A stretch of 64,000 nt of DNA from UBA12191 sp964422295. GTDB lineage: Bacteria > Planctomycetota > UBA8108 > UBA1146. Of this stretch, positions 35,424 through 44,148 are shown in pieces (the first letter of the stretch is position 1; each line of letters begins with the position of its first letter). The stretch is from NCBI GenBank assembly GCA_964422295.1, contig CAYRAM010000012.1, forward strand, positions 23,091 to 87,090. Reading direction: 5' to 3'. The position numbers were made by a program, and so were the translations under genes. Below the pieces are notes generated by a model, which was given only the letters and a program-made list of their open reading frames with translations, was not told where the DNA came from and made no database searches.

Positions 35424-36779
35424 CTAACCCTTCATCGACGAGGGATCTTCCGCATGATAGCGGGCCACCTCCGGTGTGATCACGCCCTTGCGCAGCAGTT
35501 CACGAATCGAATCATCCATCGTGATCATTCCCTGTTTGCGACCGGTCTGCAGAACCGAAGGCAGTTGGAAAGTTTTGTTTTCCCTGATCAGGTTCCCCAC
35601 CGCTGGTGTGGCAAACATGATCTCCAGAGCAGGCTCGACACCCGTGCCATCTTTCCGGGGCAACAGCTGTTGGGAAATCACGCCCCTCATCGATTCCGAT
35701 ACCATCGCTCGAATCTGCTCCTGCTCCCTCGGCGGGAACACGTCGATCAGGCGATCCAGAGATCTGACCGCATTGGTCGTGTGCAGTGTCGCCAGAACCA
35801 GGTGACCTGTTTCAGCGGCAGTAATTGCCATCGAAATCGTCTCCACGTCCCGCATCTCTCCGACCATGATGACATCAGGATCTGCACGCATGGCAGATCT
35901 CAATGCAGAGTGGAAAGTCTCAGTGTGACGGCGAACATGGCGCTGATTGATATTGGACCCGGCCGGACTGAAGATGTACTCGATGGGATCTTCAACCGTC
36001 ACGATGTGATCGTTTCGATCCTCATTGATCATTCCTATCAGGGCAGCCAACGTTGCCGACTTTCCACAACCGGATGGACCTGTGACCAACACGATGCCCT
36101 GGTTGTATTGGGTAAATTCCCTGAGTGTTGCCGGCAGTCTTAAGTCTTCCAGTGTGGGTACGGTGTCGGGAATCAGGCGAAAGATGGCTTCCTTTCCTTT
36201 TCGTTGCTGGAAGCAGTTCGCCCGATAGCGACCGTGATCTTTCGTTTCCAGGCAAAAATCCAGATCGAGATGCTCTTCCAATTCACGCCACTGGTCTTCT
36301 TCGAGCAGGGTGCGAATCGCACTTTCGGTATCACTCGCAGAGAGGGTCGGATGCTTGAGCCGAACCAACTGACCGTGGAGACGAATCAATGGCGGAGAAT
36401 CCACCTGAAAATGAAAATCGGAGCAGCCGAATTCTCTCACCTTTCGAAGGTAATCAGAGATCGGCTTTCCACTCATGTCACTGAAATCCATACGCTGGAT
36501 ATCAGCAACTGAAGGTCCGCTACTCGCAGAGGTGGCAGCAGGTGCTGAAGCTGCCCCGGCAGTCGAGCTTTCCATGCGCTCTTTGATCTTTTTCTGGATC
36601 GTTTCTGCGTGCTGTGCTGAGATCAGGCCTTGGGCTACCAAGGCTTCACCCAGATCACCTCCATCGGGCAAACCAGCCATCACCTGCTTCAAGGTGGTTT
36701 CATCGACCAATTTGTTTTTGAGGACGATGCGACCGAACATCGTTGCCATCGAGGAACGATCTCGCGTCTCTTCAGTCAT
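35424..36779 (-). CDS. PilT/PilU-like ATPase with N-terminal extension
   Basis: 451 residues. Residues 1-75 resemble the short helical domain found at the N-terminus of GspE/MshE-type ATPases (LVDETTLKQVMAGLPDGGDLGEALVAQGLIS). An Ala/Ser-rich linker follows, then a full PilT core: SDFHFQVDSPPLIRLHG, Walker A GPSGCGKSATLAALIG, DPDVIMVGEMRD and ATLHTTNAVRSLDRLIDVFPP. PilT paralogues such as PilU often pair with PilT, as here. The extension suggests regulation, possibly nucleotide-linked, but that is inferred. Confidence 0.88.
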   Translation of the reverse strand: MTEETRDRSSMATMFGRIVLKNKLVDETTLKQVMAGLPDGGDLGEALVAQGLISAQHAETIQKKIKERMESSTAGAASAPAATSASSGPSVADIQRMDFSDMSGKPISDYLRKVREFGCSDFHFQVDSPPLIRLHGQLVRLKHPTLSASDTESAIRTLLEEDQWRELEEHLDLDFCLETKDHGRYRANCFQQRKGKEAIFRLIPDTVPTLEDLRLPATLREFTQYNQGIVLVTGPSGCGKSATLAALIGMINEDRNDHIVTVEDPIEYIFSPAGSNINQRHVRRHTETFHSALRSAMRADPDVIMVGEMRDVETISMAITAAETGHLVLATLHTTNAVRSLDRLIDVFPPREQEQIRAMVSESMRGVISQQLLPRKDGTGVEPALEIMFATPAVGNLIRENKTFQLPSVLQTGRKQGMITMDDSIRELLRKGVITPEVARYHAEDPSSMKG

Positions 36780-36922
36780 GTTTACTCCCCGTGAAATCGG
36801 CTAAGGATCGACTGGGAAAACGACATCAGGGGTTCGTCGTCAATCGCAGCGCATTCCTGGAAAAAAGGGCTCTGTGGGGTTCCCCGAAAAGGACCTCGGG
36901 TATCCCGGGACAAGTCCTCATC

Positions 36923-38431
36923 CTAGCCTTCAGGGGTTTTGGGGCAAGATCGAGTCCCGCGCCTGATTTGCTCGATCAGGCCTGTTGTCGAAATTCCGGG
37001 CTTGAGGGTGACCGTTTCCACCCTTCCTCCTGCCGCTTCGACCGCTTCGCGACCCACCACCTCCTCGATGGAGTAATCCGCCCCTTTCACCAATACGTCT
37101 GGCAGCAGACGGGCAATCAGGGATTCGGGGGTATCCTCGTCAAAGATGACCACGTGATCGACACTTGACAGCGCACCCAAGAGTCGAGCTCTTTCGGTGA
37201 CGGGAAGGATCGGTCTCTCCGGCCCCTTGAGGCGGGTCACCGATTCATCCGAATTGAGACCGACGATGAGGGCGTCCCCAAACGCTCGTGCAGCCTCCAG
37301 AAGTTGCAGGTGCCCAGAGTGGAGCAAGTCAAAACAACCATTGGTAAACACAACGGTCTGCCCTGAAGAACGATATTGACTCATGATGCTGACCATCTCT
37401 TCGCAGGAGAGGGCAGGATCGACCGGCACTCCACACAAGACATCACGAGCGCCGGAGAGCTCCCAACTCTCGACCGGTTGTACCCCCACCTTTTGGACTT
37501 CCAGGCCCGCTCCGAGGTTTGCCAACTGGCACGCTTCATCGATGGTCCAATCGGATGCAACCGCCAATCCCAATAGAGAAAGCACCATATCTCCTGCTCC
37601 GGCAACATCGGTCACCGCCTGAACACGGGTCGGGTGGCGTCGTAATCCTCCACCCCGGGAAATTCGTGTCATCCCGTCACGGTCCAGTGTCAAAATACAA
37701 TGTTCCAGATCCAATCTCTCGACCAGAGCTTCTCCAACGCGTGCGTGGTCTGAAACCTCCTCGCCCACGTCCAACCCACTGGCGGTCGATGCTTCGTAGC
37801 GATTGGGACAGATCAAAGTCGCTCCCTGATATCGATCCCACTCCCCTGACCTCCCGGGATCGACGAGAACAGGGATTCCTTTGTTTCGAGCCCCATCCAA
37901 CAGCTCCTTCATCATCTCCTCCCCGAGAAGGCCCTTCTCATAGTCAGAGACCAGGATGACGGAGATGGGTAGATTCAGCAGCTGTTCCAAAGAAGCGCGA
38001 CATGCAGACATCTCCTCTGCAGTCAGCGGGTGAGATTGCTCGCGATCGAGGCGCAGGATCTGTTGCTGTCCACGCCCGGCGTGTTGGACCCCTGCCAGGA
38101 TACGAGTCTTGCAACTGGTCGGCCTGTCGGCGGAGACGACGATGCCTGAAACATCCGCACCCAGATTTGCGAGGGCCTCACGAATATACTCCCCCGCTTC
38201 ATCTGAGCCGGTCATGCCGACAACTTTCGTCGGGACACCCAGTGCGGACAGGTTGGCCACCACACTACCTGCACCACCGACCCTGCGCTCATGCTGCGAG
38301 GAATTGACCACCGGGACAGGTGCTTCCGGAGAAACCCTGTCGACATCCCCATAGTGATATTCGTCCAGCATCAAATCACCGATGACGAGTACGGGACTGT
38401 CTACCCTGAGAGTATCGATTTCAGGAATCAT
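36923..38431 (-). CDS. hldE: Bifunctional heptose-7-phosphate kinase / heptose-1-phosphate adenylyltransferase
   Basis: Makes ADP-heptose precursor for LPS. The 502-residue protein has two domains. The N-terminal ribokinase-type domain (1-320) has RRVGGAGSVVANLSALG and the catalytic VTDVAGAGDMVLSLL. The C-terminal nucleotidyltransferase domain (about 360-502) begins VVFTNGCFDLLHSGHLQLLEAA with the HxGH motif. The ATG at 38431 follows AAGGGA and overlaps the stop of the upstream DHS-like gene as ATGA, so the two are translated together. It pairs functionally with the two GT9 heptosyltransferases in this window. Confidence 0.96.
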   Translation of the reverse strand: MIPEIDTLRVDSPVLVIGDLMLDEYHYGDVDRVSPEAPVPVVNSSQHERRVGGAGSVVANLSALGVPTKVVGMTGSDEAGEYIREALANLGADVSGIVVSADRPTSCKTRILAGVQHAGRGQQQILRLDREQSHPLTAEEMSACRASLEQLLNLPISVILVSDYEKGLLGEEMMKELLDGARNKGIPVLVDPGRSGEWDRYQGATLICPNRYEASTASGLDVGEEVSDHARVGEALVERLDLEHCILTLDRDGMTRISRGGGLRRHPTRVQAVTDVAGAGDMVLSLLGLAVASDWTIDEACQLANLGAGLEVQKVGVQPVESWELSGARDVLCGVPVDPALSCEEMVSIMSQYRSSGQTVVFTNGCFDLLHSGHLQLLEAARAFGDALIVGLNSDESVTRLKGPERPILPVTERARLLGALSSVDHVVIFDEDTPESLIARLLPDVLVKGADYSIEEVVGREAVEAAGGRVETVTLKPGISTTGLIEQIRRGTRSCPKTPEG

Positions 38432-39381
38432 GGAGTCCCTTTCAAGGAATTTTGTAACAAGGCCATCCGAAACAGGGGCAGGTTGATTTCGTGATGTCCG
38501 ATCAGGGAGATTCCCCTCTCGACGGGCCTCTGCAAAACATTCCTGCTCGTCCGATAGTGGGGAATCATGTCGAAGTTGATGGCGGTCACTCCCGCCAACT
38601 CCCGACCCAAATTCCGTGCGACATTGACCACCTTCAGAAACACCTCCGGCATCACCACAGCAGAACCAATGTTGAGCCAACAACCATTCTCAAGGTCGTG
38701 CACGACGGCAGCCAATAGTTGGAAATCGATGGCGGTAGCCTCTCCCATCTCCGCCCCGGCGACACCCGGGTGCATATGAACGATGTCGGTTCCGAACGCA
38801 ACATGTACCGTGGCAGGGATTCCAAGACGCCGAGCCGAAGCCAACAAAGAGATCTCCGGGTACGGCATTCCCTGGCTCAGAATCACATCCCCGAGCGCAG
38901 CCCCCAATCCTTCACCATCGGCTCCGGATTTCGCTCCCTGACGAAAAGCCTCCGCCGTCTCTGCGGACATTCCAAATGAACCATCAGCGATATGGGTTTC
39001 CACGTCCTCCGAAGTTTCTCCGATCATCGCCAGTTCCACATCGTGGATCGCGGTGGCCCCATTCATCGCCAAGGCATCGATGAAGCCCCGCTCCATCAAG
39101 TCGATGAGGATCGGTCCCATTCCAACTTTGACAACGTGTCCTCCCAATGCAGCAACCACGGGGGCACCGGCATCACGGGCTGCAGACACCGAAGCCACCG
39201 CTGCTCTGAATTCATCCGCTGCGAGGATCGCTGGCAAAGAATCGAGCCAATCGTTGAAATTGGCATCTGGAGAACATGGCTGCCTGAACTGGGTTCTGGA
39301 TACGATGTTTTGACGATCCCGAATCGGGGTGGCATGGACGCCTTCCAGATCAAGGGGCTGCCAACGGTTCTCTCGGTTCAT
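38428..39381 (-). CDS. Deoxyhypusine-synthase-like protein
   Basis: 317 residues, cytosolic. The pattern VVAALGGHVVKVGMGPILIDLMERGFID followed by ALAMNGATAIHDVELAMIG resembles the NAD-binding fold of the deoxyhypusine synthase family, and LNIGSAVVMPEVFLKVVNVARN resembles its later Gly-rich strand. Bacteria lack eIF5A, so the usual reaction cannot apply. The start follows GAGGAG and the gene is coupled to hldE by an ATGA overlap, which suggests a role in sugar or LPS metabolism. The family call is by motif memory and uncertain. A sugar-nucleotide or arginase-like enzyme is an alternative. Confidence 0.5.
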   Translation of the reverse strand: MNRENRWQPLDLEGVHATPIRDRQNIVSRTQFRQPCSPDANFNDWLDSLPAILAADEFRAAVASVSAARDAGAPVVAALGGHVVKVGMGPILIDLMERGFIDALAMNGATAIHDVELAMIGETSEDVETHIADGSFGMSAETAEAFRQGAKSGADGEGLGAALGDVILSQGMPYPEISLLASARRLGIPATVHVAFGTDIVHMHPGVAGAEMGEATAIDFQLLAAVVHDLENGCWLNIGSAVVMPEVFLKVVNVARNLGRELAGVTAINFDMIPHYRTSRNVLQRPVERGISLIGHHEINLPLFRMALLQNSLKGTP

Positions 39382-39449
39382 TGAATCTCCTCTTCAACAT
39401 TGCTGGATGCTATCAGAGGGGGACAGGAAGTTCACGCTTCCCTGGAGTC

Positions 39450-40457
39450 TTAATCCCGATCCAGGCGCTGCAAAATTGACTTCGTTGGCAAATCGTGCTC
39501 GATGTTAAGGATGTGGACCCTGTCCAGCACTTGGCCGGGAAGGTTCAATTCCCTGACCTTGACCGCATCCTTGGCAGTACAGACGATGGCACCACAGCCT
39601 CTCCGATCCGCCGTTTGCACCAAATGGTTCATATCTGTACAGGTATAACGATGATGGTCGGGGTATTGAACTTCAGCGGAAATTCTCAGATCGGCAGATT
39701 CGAGGGAATGGCGAAACCCATCCGGAGTTCCAATCGCAGAGAATGCCAACCACCTTTCCTCATCAGAAGTGACCGGCTCCCCTCCCGAGAGTGTGCGCAG
39801 ACCTGTGACTTTGGTGGAGCACAAATCTACCGGAATCCCCGGATGCAATTGCTGGAAGAACCCCATGACCTGGTGCAACCACTCTTCTGAGCACCGCTCT
39901 GCCCGGGTCAGCAGAATGTGATCCGCACGTTCCACACCATCGACCGGTTCTCTCAATCTGCCAAGGGGAAGGCACCAGCCCCCACCGAATGGATCACTGG
40001 CATCACAAAGAAGTATGTTCAGATCACGATGCAACCGTCGGTGTTGGAAACCATCGTCCAATATAAGCAGGTCGACCCCCGGATGTTTCTCCAGGAGCAT
40101 CTTGCCGGCATGAAATCGATCTTTGTGTTGCACATGGGGGACTTCCGGCAACTCTTCTCGCTGCATCCGAAACTCATCGTTGCCATCTGGCCCGGAGCGA
40201 TATCCCCGACTCAGAATTCCCGGCTTCCCCCCCAGTTTCATCCAGGAGCGAACCAATGCCATCACGGTGGGTGTCTTCCCCGTCCCACCCACACTGATAT
40301 TTCCTACACTGATCACAGGCACCGGCAGGCGGAGTGGCCACTGACCTGAACGAAACTTCTGACGTTCCTTCTTGCGCTTGCGCTCGACACCCCATCTCCA
40401 ACACTTTTCGAGGGTTTGGAGCAACGGTCGCGGAAGGGGAATCAGAGGATCAGACAC
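39450..40457 (-). CDS. lpxK: Tetraacyldisaccharide 4'-kinase
   Basis: Phosphorylates the 4' position of the lipid A disaccharide at the inner membrane. The 335-residue protein has PVISVGNISVGGTGKTP (Walker A, about 47-63), ILSRGYR, DLLILDDGFQHRRLHRD (family signature) and TAKDAVKV near the C-terminus. The N-terminal membrane helix is weak, which fits peripheral membrane forms. The start is GTG. The downstream region leads to the DHS-like and hldE genes, so lipid A and heptose genes share one strand here. Confidence 0.95.
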   Translation of the reverse strand: MSDPLIPLPRPLLQTLEKCWRWGVERKRKKERQKFRSGQWPLRLPVPVISVGNISVGGTGKTPTVMALVRSWMKLGGKPGILSRGYRSGPDGNDEFRMQREELPEVPHVQHKDRFHAGKMLLEKHPGVDLLILDDGFQHRRLHRDLNILLCDASDPFGGGWCLPLGRLREPVDGVERADHILLTRAERCSEEWLHQVMGFFQQLHPGIPVDLCSTKVTGLRTLSGGEPVTSDEERWLAFSAIGTPDGFRHSLESADLRISAEVQYPDHHRYTCTDMNHLVQTADRRGCGAIVCTAKDAVKVRELNLPGQVLDRVHILNIEHDLPTKSILQRLDRD

Positions 40458-40463
40458 TGTAGA

Positions 40464-40694
40464 CTATTTCTCTTCGACACCCTGGCGGGGACGGTCGTGC
40501 AATATTCGAAGCACTTCCAATACTTGTTTTTCGCGCATGTGCCCCAGTTCGATGAGGATTTGTCCCAGGAATCGGTGCGGCTCACCCCTGGCTTCATCCC
40601 GGGCCTGTAGAGCAAGCCCCTCATACAGTTGCGCCGTGGTGATAAATTGAAGCTCGAATGCGACTTCGCCGAACAATCTCATCTCCTGTGCCAA
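40464..40694 (-). CDS. Small protein resembling the GspE/MshE N-terminal domain
   Basis: 76 residues: LFGEVAFELQFITTAQLYEGLALQ followed by RFLGQILIELGHMREKQVLEVLRI. This two-helix repeat matches the start of MshE/GspE-type ATPases (and the extension of the PilT-like protein at 35424), here as a free-standing protein. It is charged and cytosolic. The TTG start lies four bases after GGGAGG. It ends six bases before the lpxK start, so the two are co-transcribed. Its function is unknown. Confidence 0.65.
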   Translation of the reverse strand: MAQEMRLFGEVAFELQFITTAQLYEGLALQARDEARGEPHRFLGQILIELGHMREKQVLEVLRILHDRPRQGVEEK

Positions 40695-40794
40695 GATACC
40701 TCCCTGGAAAGCGGGAAAAAGAGCGTCACACCTTCAGAATAACCTCAGACTCCTTGGGTGACCAGTTCGACGCAAAACTTACATGTTCAGGGAT

Positions 40795-41817
40795 CTAGAG
40801 ATCCCGACGACGCCTCTCCAATTGCTGACGGTCGTAGAGTTGATCTGCATCCAAGCGCAATTCTTCAGCTTCCAGCAATCCTTGAATCAACTCGGAAGGC
40901 AAGCCTGATTCACCACAGCATGCTCCTACCAATGCACCCCCAAGAGCAGAAGTCAATTGCACTGCTCCACCGGAGTGCATGCAAGACAGCAAAACAGAAC
41001 GGGGCGATCCTGGATCCCTGAGCCATGAATACAAAGCCACCATGAAGACAGGGAGACAACGTGCTTCGACCCCCACCTGTTCCAGGGATGCATCTCCCTC
41101 ATCCCCAAAGGAAGCCAGGCGCTGGAAGGCATCTTTCTCATTCAACGTCAGCATCCCAGGAACTTGCTGAAGGCTCTCAGCCACATCCCCATCGATGCGA
41201 CTCGCTGCCGCCGCTGCGCTGTCCAAGACCACTCCCAGTACGATTTCATGATGGGTCAGACAATGGGCGACGATGGTCGCTATCGCCGCGTTGACAGCGC
41301 GAACACGTGTATCCTCATGGGTAATTGCCGTCATTCGATCGACACATTCCACCAGTTCATCCGGTGAATCATGACACCACAGGCCGATGAGAATGCTGCA
41401 CAGGAGTGCGGAAGCACCATCTTCCCCCGGTGGGCAGGCACAACCCCGGGCTTTGCTCCCCTGACGCAACCAGCGCGACATGGCACTGTCCACATCGGAT
41501 AACCTTTCGATCATCCGATTCTCTCTCCACAGGGGAATCCATTCCTCGACGATGCTGCTCTCCCGGATCACTCCCTCTCGGGCGATAGACCTGGTCGCCA
41601 GCGCCATCAATTGAACTGCTGCGCCATGTTGTCCTTCGGGAAAGTACCCACTGCGGTGCCGAACATAACCATCGACCGCCTCAGCTCCCAGAGCTCGCAT
41701 AAAGATTCGCGATGAACCGCCATGGGGGAAACCGAGCGCACTGCCCACCGCTGCACCGAGGATACTCCCCCGAAAACGGTCCTGAAGTCGCTCCTTGAGG
41801 GTGCCTGCACTCCTCAT
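40795..41817 (-). CDS. Degenerate ADP-ribosylglycohydrolase-family protein
   Basis: 340 residues. The fold is suggested by FRGSILGAAVGSALGFP (16-31), TAITHEDTRVRAVNAAIA (163-180) and a C-terminal GGALVGA segment. The family binds two metal ions through a Thr-Asp-Asp motif and a Gly-Gly-Asp-x-Asp motif. Here the first position reads EGQHGAAVQLMAL (61-73) and the second SGGAVQLTSALGG (282-294), so the acidic ligands are absent from both. Hydrolysis is therefore unlikely. It may bind ADP-ribosylated or other partners. The start ATG overlaps the stop of the FGGY-like gene (ATGA). Confidence 0.7.
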   Translation of the reverse strand: MRSAGTLKERLQDRFRGSILGAAVGSALGFPHGGSSRIFMRALGAEAVDGYVRHRSGYFPEGQHGAAVQLMALATRSIAREGVIRESSIVEEWIPLWRENRMIERLSDVDSAMSRWLRQGSKARGCACPPGEDGASALLCSILIGLWCHDSPDELVECVDRMTAITHEDTRVRAVNAAIATIVAHCLTHHEIVLGVVLDSAAAAASRIDGDVAESLQQVPGMLTLNEKDAFQRLASFGDEGDASLEQVGVEARCLPVFMVALYSWLRDPGSPRSVLLSCMHSGGAVQLTSALGGALVGACCGESGLPSELIQGLLEAEELRLDADQLYDRQQLERRRRDL

Positions 41818-42920
41818 GCAGATTCCCCTTGTCCGGCATGGGGTGATTCGGAAGTCGAATCTGAATTGCGCCAGTGGGAAAGCGTTTGGACAGGACAACG
41901 CTTACGCCAGAAGGGTTTCATGTCGCGGAACCAACCCAATCCCACTCCTGCCAACAATGCCGGCCCTCGGGATGGAGCGCCGAAATCTGCGGACAGCATG
42001 ATTTTGTCGGCATCCCCCCCCCATTCGTGGGCACCCGATGCCTGACTCGCATCATAGATGACATCCAGTTCAGGGGCGTCACCATTGCGCGGATCGGCAC
42101 AGGAAGAATCATCTGCCACATACCAATGATCACCGAGAGGGGAAGGGATTGCGATCCCGCTATCTTCTGAGAACTCCTCTGCGGAAACCACGGTCCAACC
42201 AAGGGCCTCGGTGGAATCGAGAGAAACGATGCGCTGTCCTGGGGTCGGCTCGCATGCCATCCACAATCTGGCGGCGATGGGAGTCGTTCCTGCCATGAAC
42301 CAGGTCCCCCTTGGCAAACCCGTTTCACGAACCAGGCTCTCCTGCAATATTCCGACACGTTGATAGCCGGGCATGACGGGTGGAAGTTGTCCAGAAATAA
42401 GTCCAACCGAGTCCACCTTGGCAGGATCCCACCGTTCGATCGAGTGTGGACCAGGAGTCAACCCGGTTTGCCATGCAAACGCAGTGGTCGTCGCCAAGGC
42501 ACCGGTCCAGCGGTAACGCAACCAATCCTGAACATCCATGATCGCGACCAAACTGCGTGTCAGCCCTGGTTGGGACGACAAAGTTTCGGGTATTCGGTCA
42601 CTGAGTTGAGACGAAGGAGGATGATCCTCGGTCCAACCGATGGCCCGCGGAGGCACCGGTTCCATTTCGGCATCGACGAGGACCAGCCCTGTTGCAGAAG
42701 CGACTCCGATCGCTGCCACCGAGCCTGGACGAATCTTTCCCTCCTCCAGAGCATGTTGCAGGAGTGCCCTTACCGATCGAACTTTTTCATCCGGATGGGT
42801 ACGCCAGTCTTCATTGAAGGATGCGAGGACCTCTTCCTCGACGACAACCAAAACCTCTCCCCTGCGGTTTGCCGCAAGAAGGGAAATCGTATTGCCTGAT
42901 AGTTCGAGCCCCAACAACAC
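41814..42920 (-). CDS. Degenerate FGGY sugar-kinase-like protein
   Basis: About 368 residues. Segments AAIGVASATGLVLVDAEM, DVQDWLRYRWTGALATTTA and LVRETGLPRGTWFMAGTTPIAA align in order with the N-terminal half of FGGY kinases. The phosphate loop DxGTT is replaced by ELSGN near residue 6, the GQMHG segment is ASATG, and the catalytic Gly-Gly-Asp is AGTTP. The ATPase-type C-terminal domain is mostly missing. It is probably a pseudokinase. GTG at 42920 follows GGAGG and is favoured over the GTG at 42953. It diverges from a GT9 gene and is coupled to the ADP-ribosylglycohydrolase-like gene. Confidence 0.7.
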   Translation of the reverse strand: MLLGLELSGNTISLLAANRRGEVLVVVEEEVLASFNEDWRTHPDEKVRSVRALLQHALEEGKIRPGSVAAIGVASATGLVLVDAEMEPVPPRAIGWTEDHPPSSQLSDRIPETLSSQPGLTRSLVAIMDVQDWLRYRWTGALATTTAFAWQTGLTPGPHSIERWDPAKVDSVGLISGQLPPVMPGYQRVGILQESLVRETGLPRGTWFMAGTTPIAARLWMACEPTPGQRIVSLDSTEALGWTVVSAEEFSEDSGIAIPSPLGDHWYVADDSSCADPRNGDAPELDVIYDASQASGAHEWGGDADKIMLSADFGAPSRGPALLAGVGLGWFRDMKPFWRKRCPVQTLSHWRNSDSTSESPHAGQGESA

Positions 42921-43036
42921 ACTCAAGAGATCCTCCAGACTGATTCGATCCACATCGTCCCATCCCGGGAGTCATCACCGGGGGATATCGATGAAGCGGG
43001 TTTCAATCCCTGCCATCAGCCGTCATTCTAGCGTAC

Positions 43037-44104
43037 GTGAGACCACTTCCCAGCGAACCCCTGTCCCCGCAGAGAATCCTCGTCATCCGGCTCAGTGCCC
43101 TTGGCGATGTGATTCAGATTTTGCCCGCCCTGGAGGCCCTCGGAAGGTTGTATCCAGGGGCCAAGATCGACGCCATCACCGAATCTCTCTCATTCCCATT
43201 GCTCCAACACCACCCACGACTCAACAAGGTGATGCGCTTTCCCAGGGCAGAAATTCGCCGGGAATGGCGCTCTGCGGATTCGCGGGGTGAAGCAAGGGAA
43301 CGTCTGGCAGAGGTTCACACAAAACTCCATGAACACTACTACGACCTCATCGTCGATTGGCAATCCAATCTGCGCTCCGCCTGGATTCGCTTGCGGACTC
43401 GACACCGAAACGTCCTCCAATTGCACCCAGCAGACGGTGGAGAATTGCCTCAGTGGTGGTACGGATGGCGACCCCGTTCAGCTGCAGGCCGAGTCCACCG
43501 AATCGAGCGCGCGATGCATCTGGTTCGGGAACTGGGATATGAAGGAGAGACTCCCGCAGGTGAAGTCGCCCTCGGAGACTCCGACAACGGACCGGTGACG
43601 GAATCCCCGCCGGTACTGTTGCACCCCTTTGTCAGTGCATTCGGCAGATTCAAAGAGTGGCCCCTCACCCACTGGAGAAATCTTGCCCGCAGACTCGTAG
43701 AGTCTGGCCACCCTGTCTGGCTCTCGGGTGGACCTGGGGAGAGGAGCACTCTTGAAGATCTTGCCAGGAAGATCGGTGACTGTGCCACCCTCGCCCCACA
43801 AACGAAGGACGCGGCAGATCTCGGTAGATTGATCCGCTGCTGCCGCGCAGTCGTCGCTGCAGATACAGGAGTCATCCATCTGTCTGCACTGTTGGGGATT
43901 CCGTCATTGGGGTTGTACGGTCCCAAAGATCCTGCGGTCCATGGGCCCACCGGGCCAAACACGATGGTTCTTCGATCCGGTATCCCCTGTTCCCCATGCC
44001 TCCTGAGAAGGTGCGATCACTCCCTTTGCATGTCCTCCCTCTCGGTAGAGAAGGTCTTCGAAGGGGTCGATTCTCTGATCGGATCCCGTCAAATGCATTC
44101 CTGA
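43037..44104 (+). CDS. GT9 heptosyltransferase (WaaC-like)
   Basis: 355 residues. The N-terminus RILVIRLSALGDVIQILPALEAL is the heptosyltransferase I/II pattern. LLHPFVSAFGRFKEWPLTHWRNLA, VWLSGGPGERSTLEDLA and VVAADTGVIHLSALLGIPSLGLYGP complete the GT9 fold. A Cys pair (CSPCLLRRCDHSLCM) is near the end. It transfers heptose, or another sugar from an ADP-linked donor, to the LPS core. The start is GTG with no clear ribosome site. It is followed on the same strand by a DUF374 acyltransferase-like gene after 44 bases. Confidence 0.9.
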   Translation: MRPLPSEPLSPQRILVIRLSALGDVIQILPALEALGRLYPGAKIDAITESLSFPLLQHHPRLNKVMRFPRAEIRREWRSADSRGEARERLAEVHTKLHEHYYDLIVDWQSNLRSAWIRLRTRHRNVLQLHPADGGELPQWWYGWRPRSAAGRVHRIERAMHLVRELGYEGETPAGEVALGDSDNGPVTESPPVLLHPFVSAFGRFKEWPLTHWRNLARRLVESGHPVWLSGGPGERSTLEDLARKIGDCATLAPQTKDAADLGRLIRCCRAVVAADTGVIHLSALLGIPSLGLYGPKDPAVHGPTGPNTMVLRSGIPCSPCLLRRCDHSLCMSSLSVEKVFEGVDSLIGSRQMHS

Positions 44105-44148
44105 TTTCCCTGTTGACCGCCCCCCGGTCTCCACCGGATGCTGTCATC

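Noticed and set aside
40795..42920. Toxin-antitoxin or phage-defence pair based on ADP-ribosyl chemistry
   Set aside because: No ADP-ribosyltransferase toxin is adjacent, both proteins look catalytically dead, and the setting is LPS synthesis rather than a defence island.
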